A stretch of 64,000 nucleotides of DNA, taken from the NCBI RefSeq assembly GCF_006334915.2, contig NZ_VDMA02000003.1, positions 62,001 through 126,000 of the forward strand. The letters are read 5' to 3'. This document shows positions 57,233-64,000 of the stretch, one piece after another. Each line of letters begins with the position of its first letter. Positions within the stretch are counted from its first letter, which is position 1. The position numbers were made by a program, and so were the translations under genes. The stretch comes from Microbispora catharanthi. Its GTDB lineage: Bacteria > Actinomycetota > Actinomycetes > Streptosporangiales > Streptosporangiaceae. A model generated the notes under the pieces. That model was not told where the DNA came from. It saw only the letters and a list, made by a program, of their open reading frames with translations, and did no database searches.

Positions 57233-57867
57233 CGACCGTGCGGGCGGCGGCGCTGCTCGCCTCGCCGGTCGACGTCGGCCGCGACCAGGCCGCCCGGGAG
57301 GCCGCGCGCGAGCTGTCCGGGGCGGGCTACCAGCACGAGCCGCTGTTCGACCGGCTGCAGCGGGAGATCTCCCAGTTCCTCGGCGACCTCATGAGCGGCG
57401 GCGGGACGGGCGGGGGCGGCGTGACCTCGCTCGTCGTGATCGCCGTCGTCCTCGCCGTCCTGGCCGTGCTGCTCTTATGGGCCCTGCGCCGCTTCTCCGG
57501 CGGCCGGCGTACGGAGAGCGGTGCGGTGTTCGGGCGGCGTGAGCGGACGGCCGCCGAGCATCGCGCCGAGGCCGAGCGCCTGGCGGCCGAGGGCGGCTGG
57601 GCCGGTGCCATCCAGGAGCGGCTGCGCGCGATCGCCCGCGAACTGGAGGAACGCGCGATCGTCACCCCGATGCCGGGCCGCACCGCCGTGGAACTCGCCG
57701 AGGTCGCCGGGCAGGCACTGCCGCCCCACGCGGCGGACCTGCGCGCGGCGGCACGTCTGTTCGACGACGTGACCTACGGCGGGGCGGGCGGCACCCGGGA
57801 GGGCTACCTGACGCTCACCGCCCTGGACGAGCGCCTGCGGTCGGCCCGTACGGGCGTGGCCGCGTGA
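57229..57867 (+). CDS. DUF4129-domain membrane protein
   Basis: A 212-residue protein. One central transmembrane helix (~67-90, TSLVVIAVVLAVLAVLLLWAL) separates an N-terminal extracytoplasmic part from a cytoplasmic DUF4129 domain (WAGAIQERLRAIARELEERAIVTPMPGRTAVELAE). It belongs to the conserved cluster with DUF4350, MoxR and DUF58 proteins. GTG start, overlapping the preceding and following genes as GTGA. Confidence 0.85.
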   Translation: MTTVRAAALLASPVDVGRDQAAREAARELSGAGYQHEPLFDRLQREISQFLGDLMSGGGTGGGGVTSLVVIAVVLAVLAVLLLWALRRFSGGRRTESGAVFGRRERTAAEHRAEAERLAAEGGWAGAIQERLRAIARELEERAIVTPMPGRTAVELAEVAGQALPPHAADLRAAARLFDDVTYGGAGGTREGYLTLTALDERLRSARTGVAA

Positions 57868-59012
57868 CCGCCACGACGTCGGGGCGCGCGCGGCAGACCG
57901 CCTGGGTCACGTTGCTGGTGGTGCTCGTGCTGGTCACGGCGGTGCTGCCCCTGCTGCTGACGGGGGGACAGTCCGGCGGCCGCACCCTCGATCCCGCCGA
58001 CACCTCGCTGAACGGCAGCGGCGCACTCGCCCGGCTGCTGGAGGCGCACGGGGTGGAGGTGGTCCGGGTGGAGACCCCCGGCGCGGCGGTGGCCGCCGCG
58101 GGGCCGCAGACCCTGCTGCTGGTCACCGAGGCGAGCTTCCTGAACCGCGACGCCGCCCGCCGCATCGCCGAGGCGCCCGGCGACCGGCTCGTGGCGGGCT
58201 CCGTGCCACACCTCGACGTGCTCGCCTCCGGCGTACGCAGGCAGGGGCCTGTGCGCGCCCGGTCACGGGCCCCGGAGTGCGCGCTGCGGGAGGCGGCGCG
58301 GGCAGGCGACGCCTTCACCGGCGGCATGTCCTTCGCCGGGCCGCCGGGTGCCACGGGCTGCTACCCGGCCGGCGACGGGCACGCCCTGGTCCGCTACACC
58401 GCGGACGGGCACACGGTGACCGTGCTGGGCGACGCGTCGTTCATGACCAACCTGCGCCTCGCGGAGGACGGCAACGCGGCGCTCGCGCTGAACCTGGCCG
58501 GGGCGCAGCCGAAACTCGTCTGGCTCGCCGAGCCCGACGACCCCGGCGAGGCGGGCGACCCCGGCGCCGGGGCGGAGGGGCAGGCCCGCTCGCTCGGCGA
58601 CCTCATGCCCGGCGGCGTGAGGTGGGCGGTCCTCCAGCTCGCCGTCGCGGTGGCCCTGGCCGCCCTGTGGCGCGGACGCAGGCTCGGGCCCGTCGTGGTC
58701 GAGCGCCTGCCCGTGGTCGTGCGGGCCGCGGAGACCGTGGAGGGGCGCGGACGCCTGTACCGGTCCCGCCGGGCCAGGGACCGGGCCGCCCTCGCGTTGC
58801 GGGCCGCGGCGGCCGACCGGCTCGCCCCCCGCCTCGGGCTGCCGCGCACCGCGACCGCGGAGGAGGTCGCCGTCGCCGCGGCCGCGCGCGCCGGCCTCGA
58901 CCCGGAGCCGGTGCTGGCGCTGCTGTGCGGCCCGCCGCCCGGGGACGACACCGCGCTGGTGGCTCTCGCAGCCCACCTGGACACACTCGAAAGGCAGGTA
59001 CGAGATTCGTGA
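57864..59012 (+). CDS. DUF4350-family membrane protein
   Basis: A 382-residue protein with an N-terminal transmembrane helix, a soluble DUF4350 domain (LNGSGALARLLEAHGVEVVRVETPG and a glutamine-amidotransferase-like fold typical of such domains), and a second helix near residue 255 followed by a cytoplasmic tail. It may bind a substrate or act as a scaffold for the MoxR/DUF58 system. Overlaps both neighbours by GTGA. Confidence 0.82.
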   Translation: MTATTSGRARQTAWVTLLVVLVLVTAVLPLLLTGGQSGGRTLDPADTSLNGSGALARLLEAHGVEVVRVETPGAAVAAAGPQTLLLVTEASFLNRDAARRIAEAPGDRLVAGSVPHLDVLASGVRRQGPVRARSRAPECALREAARAGDAFTGGMSFAGPPGATGCYPAGDGHALVRYTADGHTVTVLGDASFMTNLRLAEDGNAALALNLAGAQPKLVWLAEPDDPGEAGDPGAGAEGQARSLGDLMPGGVRWAVLQLAVAVALAALWRGRRLGPVVVERLPVVVRAAETVEGRGRLYRSRRARDRAALALRAAAADRLAPRLGLPRTATAEEVAVAAAARAGLDPEPVLALLCGPPPGDDTALVALAAHLDTLERQVRDS

Positions 59013-59974
59013 CCACACCTGAATCGGACGCGGACGCCGCCCGCGAGGCGCTCGCGGCGCTGCGGGCGGAGGTGGCCAAGGCGGTCGTGGGCCAGGACCC
59101 GGTCGTCACCGGCCTGGTCATCGCGCTGCTGTGCCGGGGTCACGTGCTGCTCGAAGGCGTGCCCGGCGTGGCCAAGACCCTGCTCGTACGCACCCTGTCG
59201 GCCACGCTCGCGCTGGACTTCAAGCGGGTGCAGTTCACTCCCGACCTGATGCCGGGCGACGTCACGGGGTCGCTGGTCTACGACGCCAGGACGGCGGAGT
59301 TCGAGTTCCACGAGGGGCCGGTCTTCACCAACCTGCTGCTCGCCGACGAGATCAACCGCACGCCGCCGAAGACCCAGGCCGCCCTGCTCGAGGCCATGGA
59401 GGAACGGCAGGTCAGCGTCGAGGGCACGGCCCGCGCGCTGCCGGATCCCTTCATCGTCGTGGCGACGCAGAACCCCGTCGAGTACGAGGGCACCTACCAG
59501 CTCCCCGAGGCGCAGCTCGACCGGTTCCTGCTCAAGCTGACCGTGCCGCTGCCGCCGCGCGAGCAGGAGATCGCCGTCCTCGAACGGCACGCGCTCGGCT
59601 TCGACCCGCGCGACCTGACGGAGATCAAGCCCGTGGCGTCCGCGGCCGACCTCGCGGCGGGACGCCGGGCGGTCGCGCGCGTCCACGCGAGCGCCGAGGT
59701 GCTCGGCTACATCGTGGACGTCGCACGGGCCACCCGGCAGTCGCCCTCGCTCCAGCTCGGCGTCTCACCCCGAGGGGCCACCGCGCTGCTGGCCGCCGCG
59801 CGGGCGTGGGCGTGGCTGTCGGGACGCACGTACGTGACGCCGGACGACGTGAAGGCCCTGGCCCGGCCCGCCCTGCGCCACCGCGTGGGGCTGCGCCCGG
59901 AGGCCGAGCTGGAGGGCGCCACCCCGGACGGCATCCTGGAGGGCATCCTGGCCGCCGTCCCCGTTCCCCGGTGA
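59009..59974 (+). CDS. MoxR-type AAA ATPase
   Basis: A 321-residue AAA+ ATPase. Walker A GVPGVAKT is at 50-57, Walker B LLLADEINRTPPKTQ near 115, sensor 1 in VVATQNPVEYEGTYQLPEAQLDRF, and a C-terminal lid. MoxR proteins act as chaperones for VWA/DUF58 partners; the DUF58 gene follows after 7 bp. GTG start overlaps the previous stop (GTGA). Confidence 0.93.
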   Translation: MTTPESDADAAREALAALRAEVAKAVVGQDPVVTGLVIALLCRGHVLLEGVPGVAKTLLVRTLSATLALDFKRVQFTPDLMPGDVTGSLVYDARTAEFEFHEGPVFTNLLLADEINRTPPKTQAALLEAMEERQVSVEGTARALPDPFIVVATQNPVEYEGTYQLPEAQLDRFLLKLTVPLPPREQEIAVLERHALGFDPRDLTEIKPVASAADLAAGRRAVARVHASAEVLGYIVDVARATRQSPSLQLGVSPRGATALLAAARAWAWLSGRTYVTPDDVKALARPALRHRVGLRPEAELEGATPDGILEGILAAVPVPR

Positions 59975-59981
59975 GGGCGGC

Positions 59982-61322
59982 GTGGCGCTGACCGGACGCG
60001 CGGGACTGCTCGCCGCCCTCGCCGCGATCGTCGTGCTCCTCGCCCCCGAGCCCGGCCTGGTCGTGCCGGCCGCCGCGCTCGTGCTCGCCACGCTCATGGC
60101 GGCCGACCTGCTGCTCGCGGGCGCCGTGCGCGGGCTGCGCTTCCAGCGCGACGGCGAACGGCGGGTGCGGCTCGGGCAGTCGGCGGCGATCGGCCTCGTC
60201 GTGGACAACCCGGGCCCGCGACGGGTCCGGGGCGTGCTGCGCGACGCCTGGCAGCCCTCGGCCGGGGCCGCTCCGCGCCGGGTGCCGCTCGACGTGCCGG
60301 CCCGCGAGAGGCGGCGCCTGGTCACGACGCTGACGCCCACCCGCAGGGGCGACCGGGAAGCCGTCGCCGTGACGGTCCGCTCGGTCGGGCCGTTGGGCCT
60401 GGCGGCGCGGCAGCGGACGTTCCACGTGCCGTGGACCGTCAGGGTGCTGCCGCCGTTCCTCAGCCGCAGGCATCTGCCGGCGCGGCTGGCCCGGCTGCGC
60501 GAGCTCGACGGACGCCATCCGGCGCTGGTGCGTGGCCAGGGCACCGAGTTCGACTCGCTGCGTGAGTACGTCGTGGGCGACGACGTCCGCTCGATCGACT
60601 GGCGGGCGAGCGCCCGGCGCAGCGACGTCGTCGTGCGCACCTGGCGGCCCGAGCGCGACCGCCGGGTGCTGATCGTGCTCGACACGGGCCGCACCTCGGC
60701 GGGCCGGGTCGGCGTGGCCCCGGTCTCTGTGGCACCGGTCGGCGGTGACCGGTCCTCCGGCTGGCCTCGTCTGGACTGGTCGATGGACGCCGCGCTGCTG
60801 CTGGCCGCGCTCGCCGCCCGGGCCGGCGACCGCGTCGACTTCCTCGCCTACGACCGGGCCGTACGGGCCCAGGTGTCCGGCGCGTCGCGCACCGAACTGC
60901 TGTCGTCGCTGGTGGACGCGATGGCGCCGATCGAGGCGGAGCTGGTCGAGGCCGACGCCGCCGGGATGGTGGCGGCCGTGCTGTCCAGGGCCAGGCGGCG
61001 CTGCCTGGTGGTGCTGCTGACCGACCTGAACGCCGCGGCCATGGAGGAGGGGCTGCTGCCCGTGCTGCCCAGCCTGTCGTCCCGGCACATGGTTGTGGTG
61101 GCCTCGGTCGCCGATCCACGCGTGGCCGGCATGGCGGCCGGGCGCGGCACCGCCGAGGCCGTCTACGACGCCGCGGCGGCCGAGCGGCTGCGCGGCGAGC
61201 GGCGTGAGATCACCGCGGTGCTGCGCCGCCACGGCGTGGAGGTCGTGGACGCCCTGCCCGAGGACGTCGCCCCGGCGCTCGCGGACGCGTATCTGGCTCT
61301 GAAGGCCACCGGCCGGCTCTGA
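59982..61322 (+). CDS. DUF58-family protein (VWA-like), MoxR partner
   Basis: A 446-residue protein. Two N-terminal membrane helices (~5-45) precede an immunoglobulin-like part. The DUF58 domain has LREYVVGDDVRSIDWRASARRSDVVVRTW (in part) and a metal-ion-dependent adhesion site-like VLIVLDTGRTSAG. It is the usual partner of MoxR. GTG start. It abuts the convergent SpoIIM-like gene. Confidence 0.92.
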   Translation: MALTGRAGLLAALAAIVVLLAPEPGLVVPAAALVLATLMAADLLLAGAVRGLRFQRDGERRVRLGQSAAIGLVVDNPGPRRVRGVLRDAWQPSAGAAPRRVPLDVPARERRRLVTTLTPTRRGDREAVAVTVRSVGPLGLAARQRTFHVPWTVRVLPPFLSRRHLPARLARLRELDGRHPALVRGQGTEFDSLREYVVGDDVRSIDWRASARRSDVVVRTWRPERDRRVLIVLDTGRTSAGRVGVAPVSVAPVGGDRSSGWPRLDWSMDAALLLAALAARAGDRVDFLAYDRAVRAQVSGASRTELLSSLVDAMAPIEAELVEADAAGMVAAVLSRARRRCLVVLLTDLNAAAMEEGLLPVLPSLSSRHMVVVASVADPRVAGMAAGRGTAEAVYDAAAAERLRGERREITAVLRRHGVEVVDALPEDVAPALADAYLALKATGRL

Positions 61323-62315
61323 TCAGGCTGTCGGGGCGAGGTCGGGAGCGTGCTCGATGTCCCCCGTCTCGTTCGCGCGTTCCGCCCGGCGGCCGAAGAC
61401 GATCACGTACGCGAGGAAGAGCGCCTCCGCGAGCGCGCCGATCGAGATGCGCGCCCAGGTCGGCAGGCCCGACGGGGTGACTCCCGCCTCGATGAGCCCG
61501 GAGACGAGCAGCACCACGACCAGGCCGAGCGCGACGCTCATCACGGCCCTGCCCTGCTCGGCCAGCGCCTCCGCGCGCCGCCTCGGGCCGGGGTCGATGG
61601 CCGTCCAGCCCAGCCGCAACCCCGCGGCCGCCGCCAGGAAGACCGCGGTCAGCTCCAGCATGCCGTGCGGCAGGATCAGGCCCCAGAACACGTCCGCCTT
61701 GCCGTGCGAGTGCATCAGGCCGCCCATGAGCCCCACATTGGCCGCGTTCTGGAACAGGATCCAGGGGATGGGCAGGCCGAGCAGGATCGCCGAGACCACG
61801 ACCTGCATGGACAGCCAGGCGTTGTTCAGCCACACGTGGCCGGCGAACGACGCCGCCGGGTTCTCCGAGTAGTAGTCGGCGAAATCGTGCTCGACGATCT
61901 GCCGGATCTCCTCGGGTGTGCCGATGAGGCTCTGCACGGCGGGATCGCGCGCCACCCACACGCCCACGACGTACGCGATCGCGAGCGAGGCCACCGTGAC
62001 GCCGATCCACCACCGGCGCGCCCGGTAGGCCACCACGGGGAACGACACCGTGAAGAACCGGGCGACCTCCCTCCAGGCCGGGCTGTGGGCGCCCGTGACG
62101 GCCGAGCGCGCCCTCGCCACCAGCGCCGACAGGCGCCCGACGAGAAGGGCGTCGGACGATCCCGACCGCACGATGGACAGGTGGGTCGCCGCCCGCTGGT
62201 AGAGCTCGACCAGCTCGTCGACCTCCGCGCCGCGCAGCCTGCGCTGCCGCCGCACGAGGTCGTCCAACCGGTCCCAGGACGGCTTGCTCGCGGCGACGAA
62301 CGCATCGATGTCCAC
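61323..62315 (-). CDS. Stage II sporulation protein M-like membrane protein
   Basis: A 330-residue membrane protein of the SpoIIM-like family. A cytoplasmic N-terminus (~80 residues, FVAASKPSWDRLDDLVRRQRRLRG) is followed by five or six helices, with the conserved NAWLSMQVVVSAILLGLPIPWILFQNAANVG and LILPHGMLELTAVFLAAAAG (each in part). Actinobacterial members occur with RDD and MoxR genes rather than sporulation genes. GTG at 62315 gives the start VDIDAFVAASKP. Divergent from the RDD gene. Confidence 0.9.
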   Translation of the reverse strand: MDIDAFVAASKPSWDRLDDLVRRQRRLRGAEVDELVELYQRAATHLSIVRSGSSDALLVGRLSALVARARSAVTGAHSPAWREVARFFTVSFPVVAYRARRWWIGVTVASLAIAYVVGVWVARDPAVQSLIGTPEEIRQIVEHDFADYYSENPAASFAGHVWLNNAWLSMQVVVSAILLGLPIPWILFQNAANVGLMGGLMHSHGKADVFWGLILPHGMLELTAVFLAAAAGLRLGWTAIDPGPRRRAEALAEQGRAVMSVALGLVVVLLVSGLIEAGVTPSGLPTWARISIGALAEALFLAYVIVFGRRAERANETGDIEHAPDLAPTA

Positions 62316-62355
62316 GGATCGGACCTTATCGGCGAGAGCCAGTAGGGTGCGCAGT

Positions 62356-63252
62356 GTGTCCGAAGTCGTGACCGGCGAGGCGGTCGTCGTAGAGGTTCGC
62401 GTCGCCCAGCTTCCCAGCCGCGCCCTGGCCTTCCTCATCGACTGGGCCGTCCAGTGGGCCGTGATCATCCTGGCCGTCGTGCTGGTCGCGCAGGCATCCC
62501 TGGTGACCGACGAGTCGCTGGCCACCGGCCTGCTCATCCTGTTCGTCGTGCTGGTCACGGTGGGCTATCCGGTCGCGTTCGAGACGATCACCAGGGGCCG
62601 CTCGCTGGGCAAGCTCGCCCTCGGCCTGCGCGTGGTGAGCGACGACGGCGGGCCGGAGCGCTTCCGGCAGGCGCTGTTCCGCGGGCTCGCCGGGTTCCTG
62701 GAGTTCTGGACGTTCGTCGGCGCTCCCGCGCTCATCACGTCACTCCTCAACCAGCGTGGCAAACGCCTCGGGGACGTCTTCGCGGGGACGACCGTCATCG
62801 GGGAGCGTTCGCCGCACCAGGCCCCGCCGCCGGAGATGCCTCCGTCGCTCGCGTCGTGGGCCGCGACGCTGGAGCTGTCCGGGCTGTCCGACGACCTGGC
62901 CAACACCGCCCGGCAGTACCTGTCCCGGTGGCACGACCTCAGCCCGCGGACACGGGACGAGATGGGGCTGCGTGTGGCCGGGCAGATCAGCGCACAGGTG
63001 GCGCCGCCGCCCCCGCCCGGCGTTCCGCCGTACGCCTATCTGGCCGCCGTGCTGGCCGGACGCAGGCGCCGTGAGGAGATGCGGCTCGCCCGGGCTCGTT
63101 CCACGCCCCCGCCGTACGGCCCCCAGGGGCAGAGCCCGCAGGGATACGGCCCGCAGGGGTACGGCGTGCCGACGCCGGCCCCGCCGCGGGAGGCGGGACC
63201 GCCGCGCGGAGAGACTCCGACGACATCGGGAGGATTTGTTCCACCCGTTTAG
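62356..63252 (+). CDS. RDD-family membrane protein
   Basis: A 298-residue protein. Residues ~10-140 are the RDD domain with three to four helices (QLPSRALAFLIDWAVQW; FETITRGRSLGKLALGLRVV; GLAGFLEFWTFVGAPAL). The C-terminal ~140 residues are cytoplasmic and end in a PQGYGP repeat-like tail. The function of RDD proteins is mostly unknown; some are transporters. It is part of the conserved cluster with the SpoIIM-like gene, divergent from it by 40 bp. GTG start. Confidence 0.9.
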   Translation: MSEVVTGEAVVVEVRVAQLPSRALAFLIDWAVQWAVIILAVVLVAQASLVTDESLATGLLILFVVLVTVGYPVAFETITRGRSLGKLALGLRVVSDDGGPERFRQALFRGLAGFLEFWTFVGAPALITSLLNQRGKRLGDVFAGTTVIGERSPHQAPPPEMPPSLASWAATLELSGLSDDLANTARQYLSRWHDLSPRTRDEMGLRVAGQISAQVAPPPPPGVPPYAYLAAVLAGRRRREEMRLARARSTPPPYGPQGQSPQGYGPQGYGVPTPAPPREAGPPRGETPTTSGGFVPPV

Positions 63253-63319
63253 GTGTAGACCCCGATTTGCGGGGCACCTGTGGTCATTGCAGGTCATGGG
63301 GCATACCTGCAGTGGGGTT

Positions 63320-63374
63320 GAGGCGGGCATCGCCGGTGCGTTGAGGGAGAGGCCGCACCGGAGATGCCCGCCTC
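63320..63374. terminator. Long bidirectional hairpin between RDD and LVIVD genes
   Basis: GAGGCGGGCATC-G-CCGGTGCG (63320-63340) pairs with CGCACCGG-A-GATGCCCGCCTC (63354-63374), about 20 bp with one mismatch and a 13-nt loop, followed by CGTTTCTGTGT. It separates convergent genes and probably ends both. Confidence 0.85.
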
Positions 63375-63387
63375 CGTTTCTGTGTGG

Positions 63388-64000
63388 CTAATGCCTGCCG
63401 TGCTCGCGGTACGAGCCCTGACTCTGCACGTTGAGGATGTCCGTCTTCGCGCTCTTGGCCTGGTTCGTACGGGGGTCGTCGATCCTCAGGACGTCGAGTC
63501 CCTTGTTGAAGTCGCTGCCGTAGATGTAGCCGTTGTAGTAGTAGGCCGACCAGAAGCCGCCGCTCAGCGGCTGCGACCACGGGCCGCGCTCGAAGTAGCC
63601 GATCTCCTGCGGGTGCGCGGAGTCGGTGAAGTCCCAGATGGAGACGCCGCCCTGGTACCACGCCTGCACCATGATGTCGCGGCCCTTGACCGGGATCAGC
63701 GAGCCGTTGTGCGCGACGCAGTTCTCGGTGTCGGCCTGGTAGCGGCCGATCTTGAAGTAGCTCCTGAAGGTGAGCTTGTTGCCGGGAGCGATGTCGTAGA
63801 CGGCGTCGGCGCCGCGGTTCGGGCCGATCGCCTCGTTGCAGGTCGCCGCGCCGCCGCCGCCGAGTTCGTCGGTGAAGACCACCTTGGTGCCGTCGTTGTT
63901 GAACGTCGCCGAGTGCCAGAAGGCGAAGTTCTCGTCGTCGCGCACGACGTCGAGGACCTTCGGATGCTCGGGATCGCGGATGTCCATCAGGATGCCGTCG
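63388..64000 (-). CDS. LVIVD-repeat protein, truncated by the window edge
   Basis: The C-terminal ~204 residues of an LVIVD-repeat, probably extracytoplasmic protein. Repeats include DIRDPEHPKVLDVVRDDENFAFWHSATF and GGVSIWDFTDSAHPQEIGYFERGP. The end is KTDILNVQSQGSYREHGRH. The start lies beyond 64000. Such proteins are secreted beta-propellers with unknown function in actinobacteria. Confidence 0.88.
   Translation of the reverse strand, partial: DGILMDIRDPEHPKVLDVVRDDENFAFWHSATFNNDGTKVVFTDELGGGGAATCNEAIGPNRGADAVYDIAPGNKLTFRSYFKIGRYQADTENCVAHNGSLIPVKGRDIMVQAWYQGGVSIWDFTDSAHPQEIGYFERGPWSQPLSGGFWSAYYYNGYIYGSDFNKGLDVLRIDDPRTNQAKSAKTDILNVQSQGSYREHGRH

Overview
This window is GC-rich actinobacterial chromosome. 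It has many GTG starts, stop/start overlaps of the ATGA and GTGA type, and gene orders typical of the Streptomyces/Streptosporangium side of the phylum. The block secA, orphan LuxR-type regulator, hpf, comF-like, lpqB, mtrB, mtrA (44.0-55.6 kb) matches the gene order I know from Streptomyces coelicolor. DasR with dre-type operators, an Rv3235-family gene and a 13E12-type HNH protein also fit. I favour a Streptosporangiales-like organism, but the sequence alone does not fix the genus.

Layout. 0-24 kb is accessory metabolism and regulation: an NmrA-like reductase, a cysteine-free HesB/IscA-like protein, a short-chain dehydrogenase divergent from an Xre/MmyB regulator, two acetyltransferases, and a toxin-antitoxin-like pair with a clear promoter and three GTACTT iterons. 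Next come an ABC exporter/two-component operon, a GH10 xylanase homologue with an altered active site, a DrrAB-like exporter, a very large AAA/TPR regulator-like protein, an HxlR-controlled neighbourhood, and a LysR/serine beta-lactamase-like/acetoacetyl-CoA synthetase operon divergent from a MecA_N-type penicillin-binding protein. 24.9-30.7 kb is a scarred region: a DUF222/HNH protein with a long insertion, a decayed ISL3 transposase, an unrecognised 418-residue protein, a possible second transposase scrap, a HAD protein that lacks both its nucleophile and an ordinary start codon, and a degenerate tRNA-like sequence.

30.7-35.1 kb holds two further HAD phosphatases, a DUF6912-type protein, and a small locus made of a tandem YbaB-fold protein divergent from a WXG100-like protein, a membrane protein with a glutamine-rich tail and a small acidic protein. 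35.1-43.2 kb is a compact amino-sugar island: a NagZ-like lipoprotein, EI, HPr, a HAD phosphatase, IIA, IIB, a SIS-domain sugar-phosphate isomerase/deaminase, DasR and an N-acetylglucosamine-type IIC, with dre-like operators at HPr and between the SIS gene and dasR. Together these could release, import, phosphorylate and deaminate N-acetylglucosamine under DasR control.

43.4-63.4 kb is conserved housekeeping: protein export (SecA), ribosome hibernation (HPF), MtrAB-LpqB envelope signalling, an AlkZ/YcaQ-like DNA glycosylase, and the actinobacterial membrane/MoxR cluster (GDPD-type membrane protein, DUF4129, DUF4350, MoxR, DUF58, SpoIIM-like, RDD). The window ends inside an LVIVD-repeat protein.

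The most interesting points are three proteins with substituted catalytic residues (GH10 xylanase, HAD, and a serine beta-lactamase-like protein without a recognisable general-base glutamate), the HicA/Phd-HicB-like pair with its operator, the YbaB/WXG locus, and the metal-ligand-rich insertion in the HNH protein. No CRISPR array, rRNA or convincing intact tRNA was seen.
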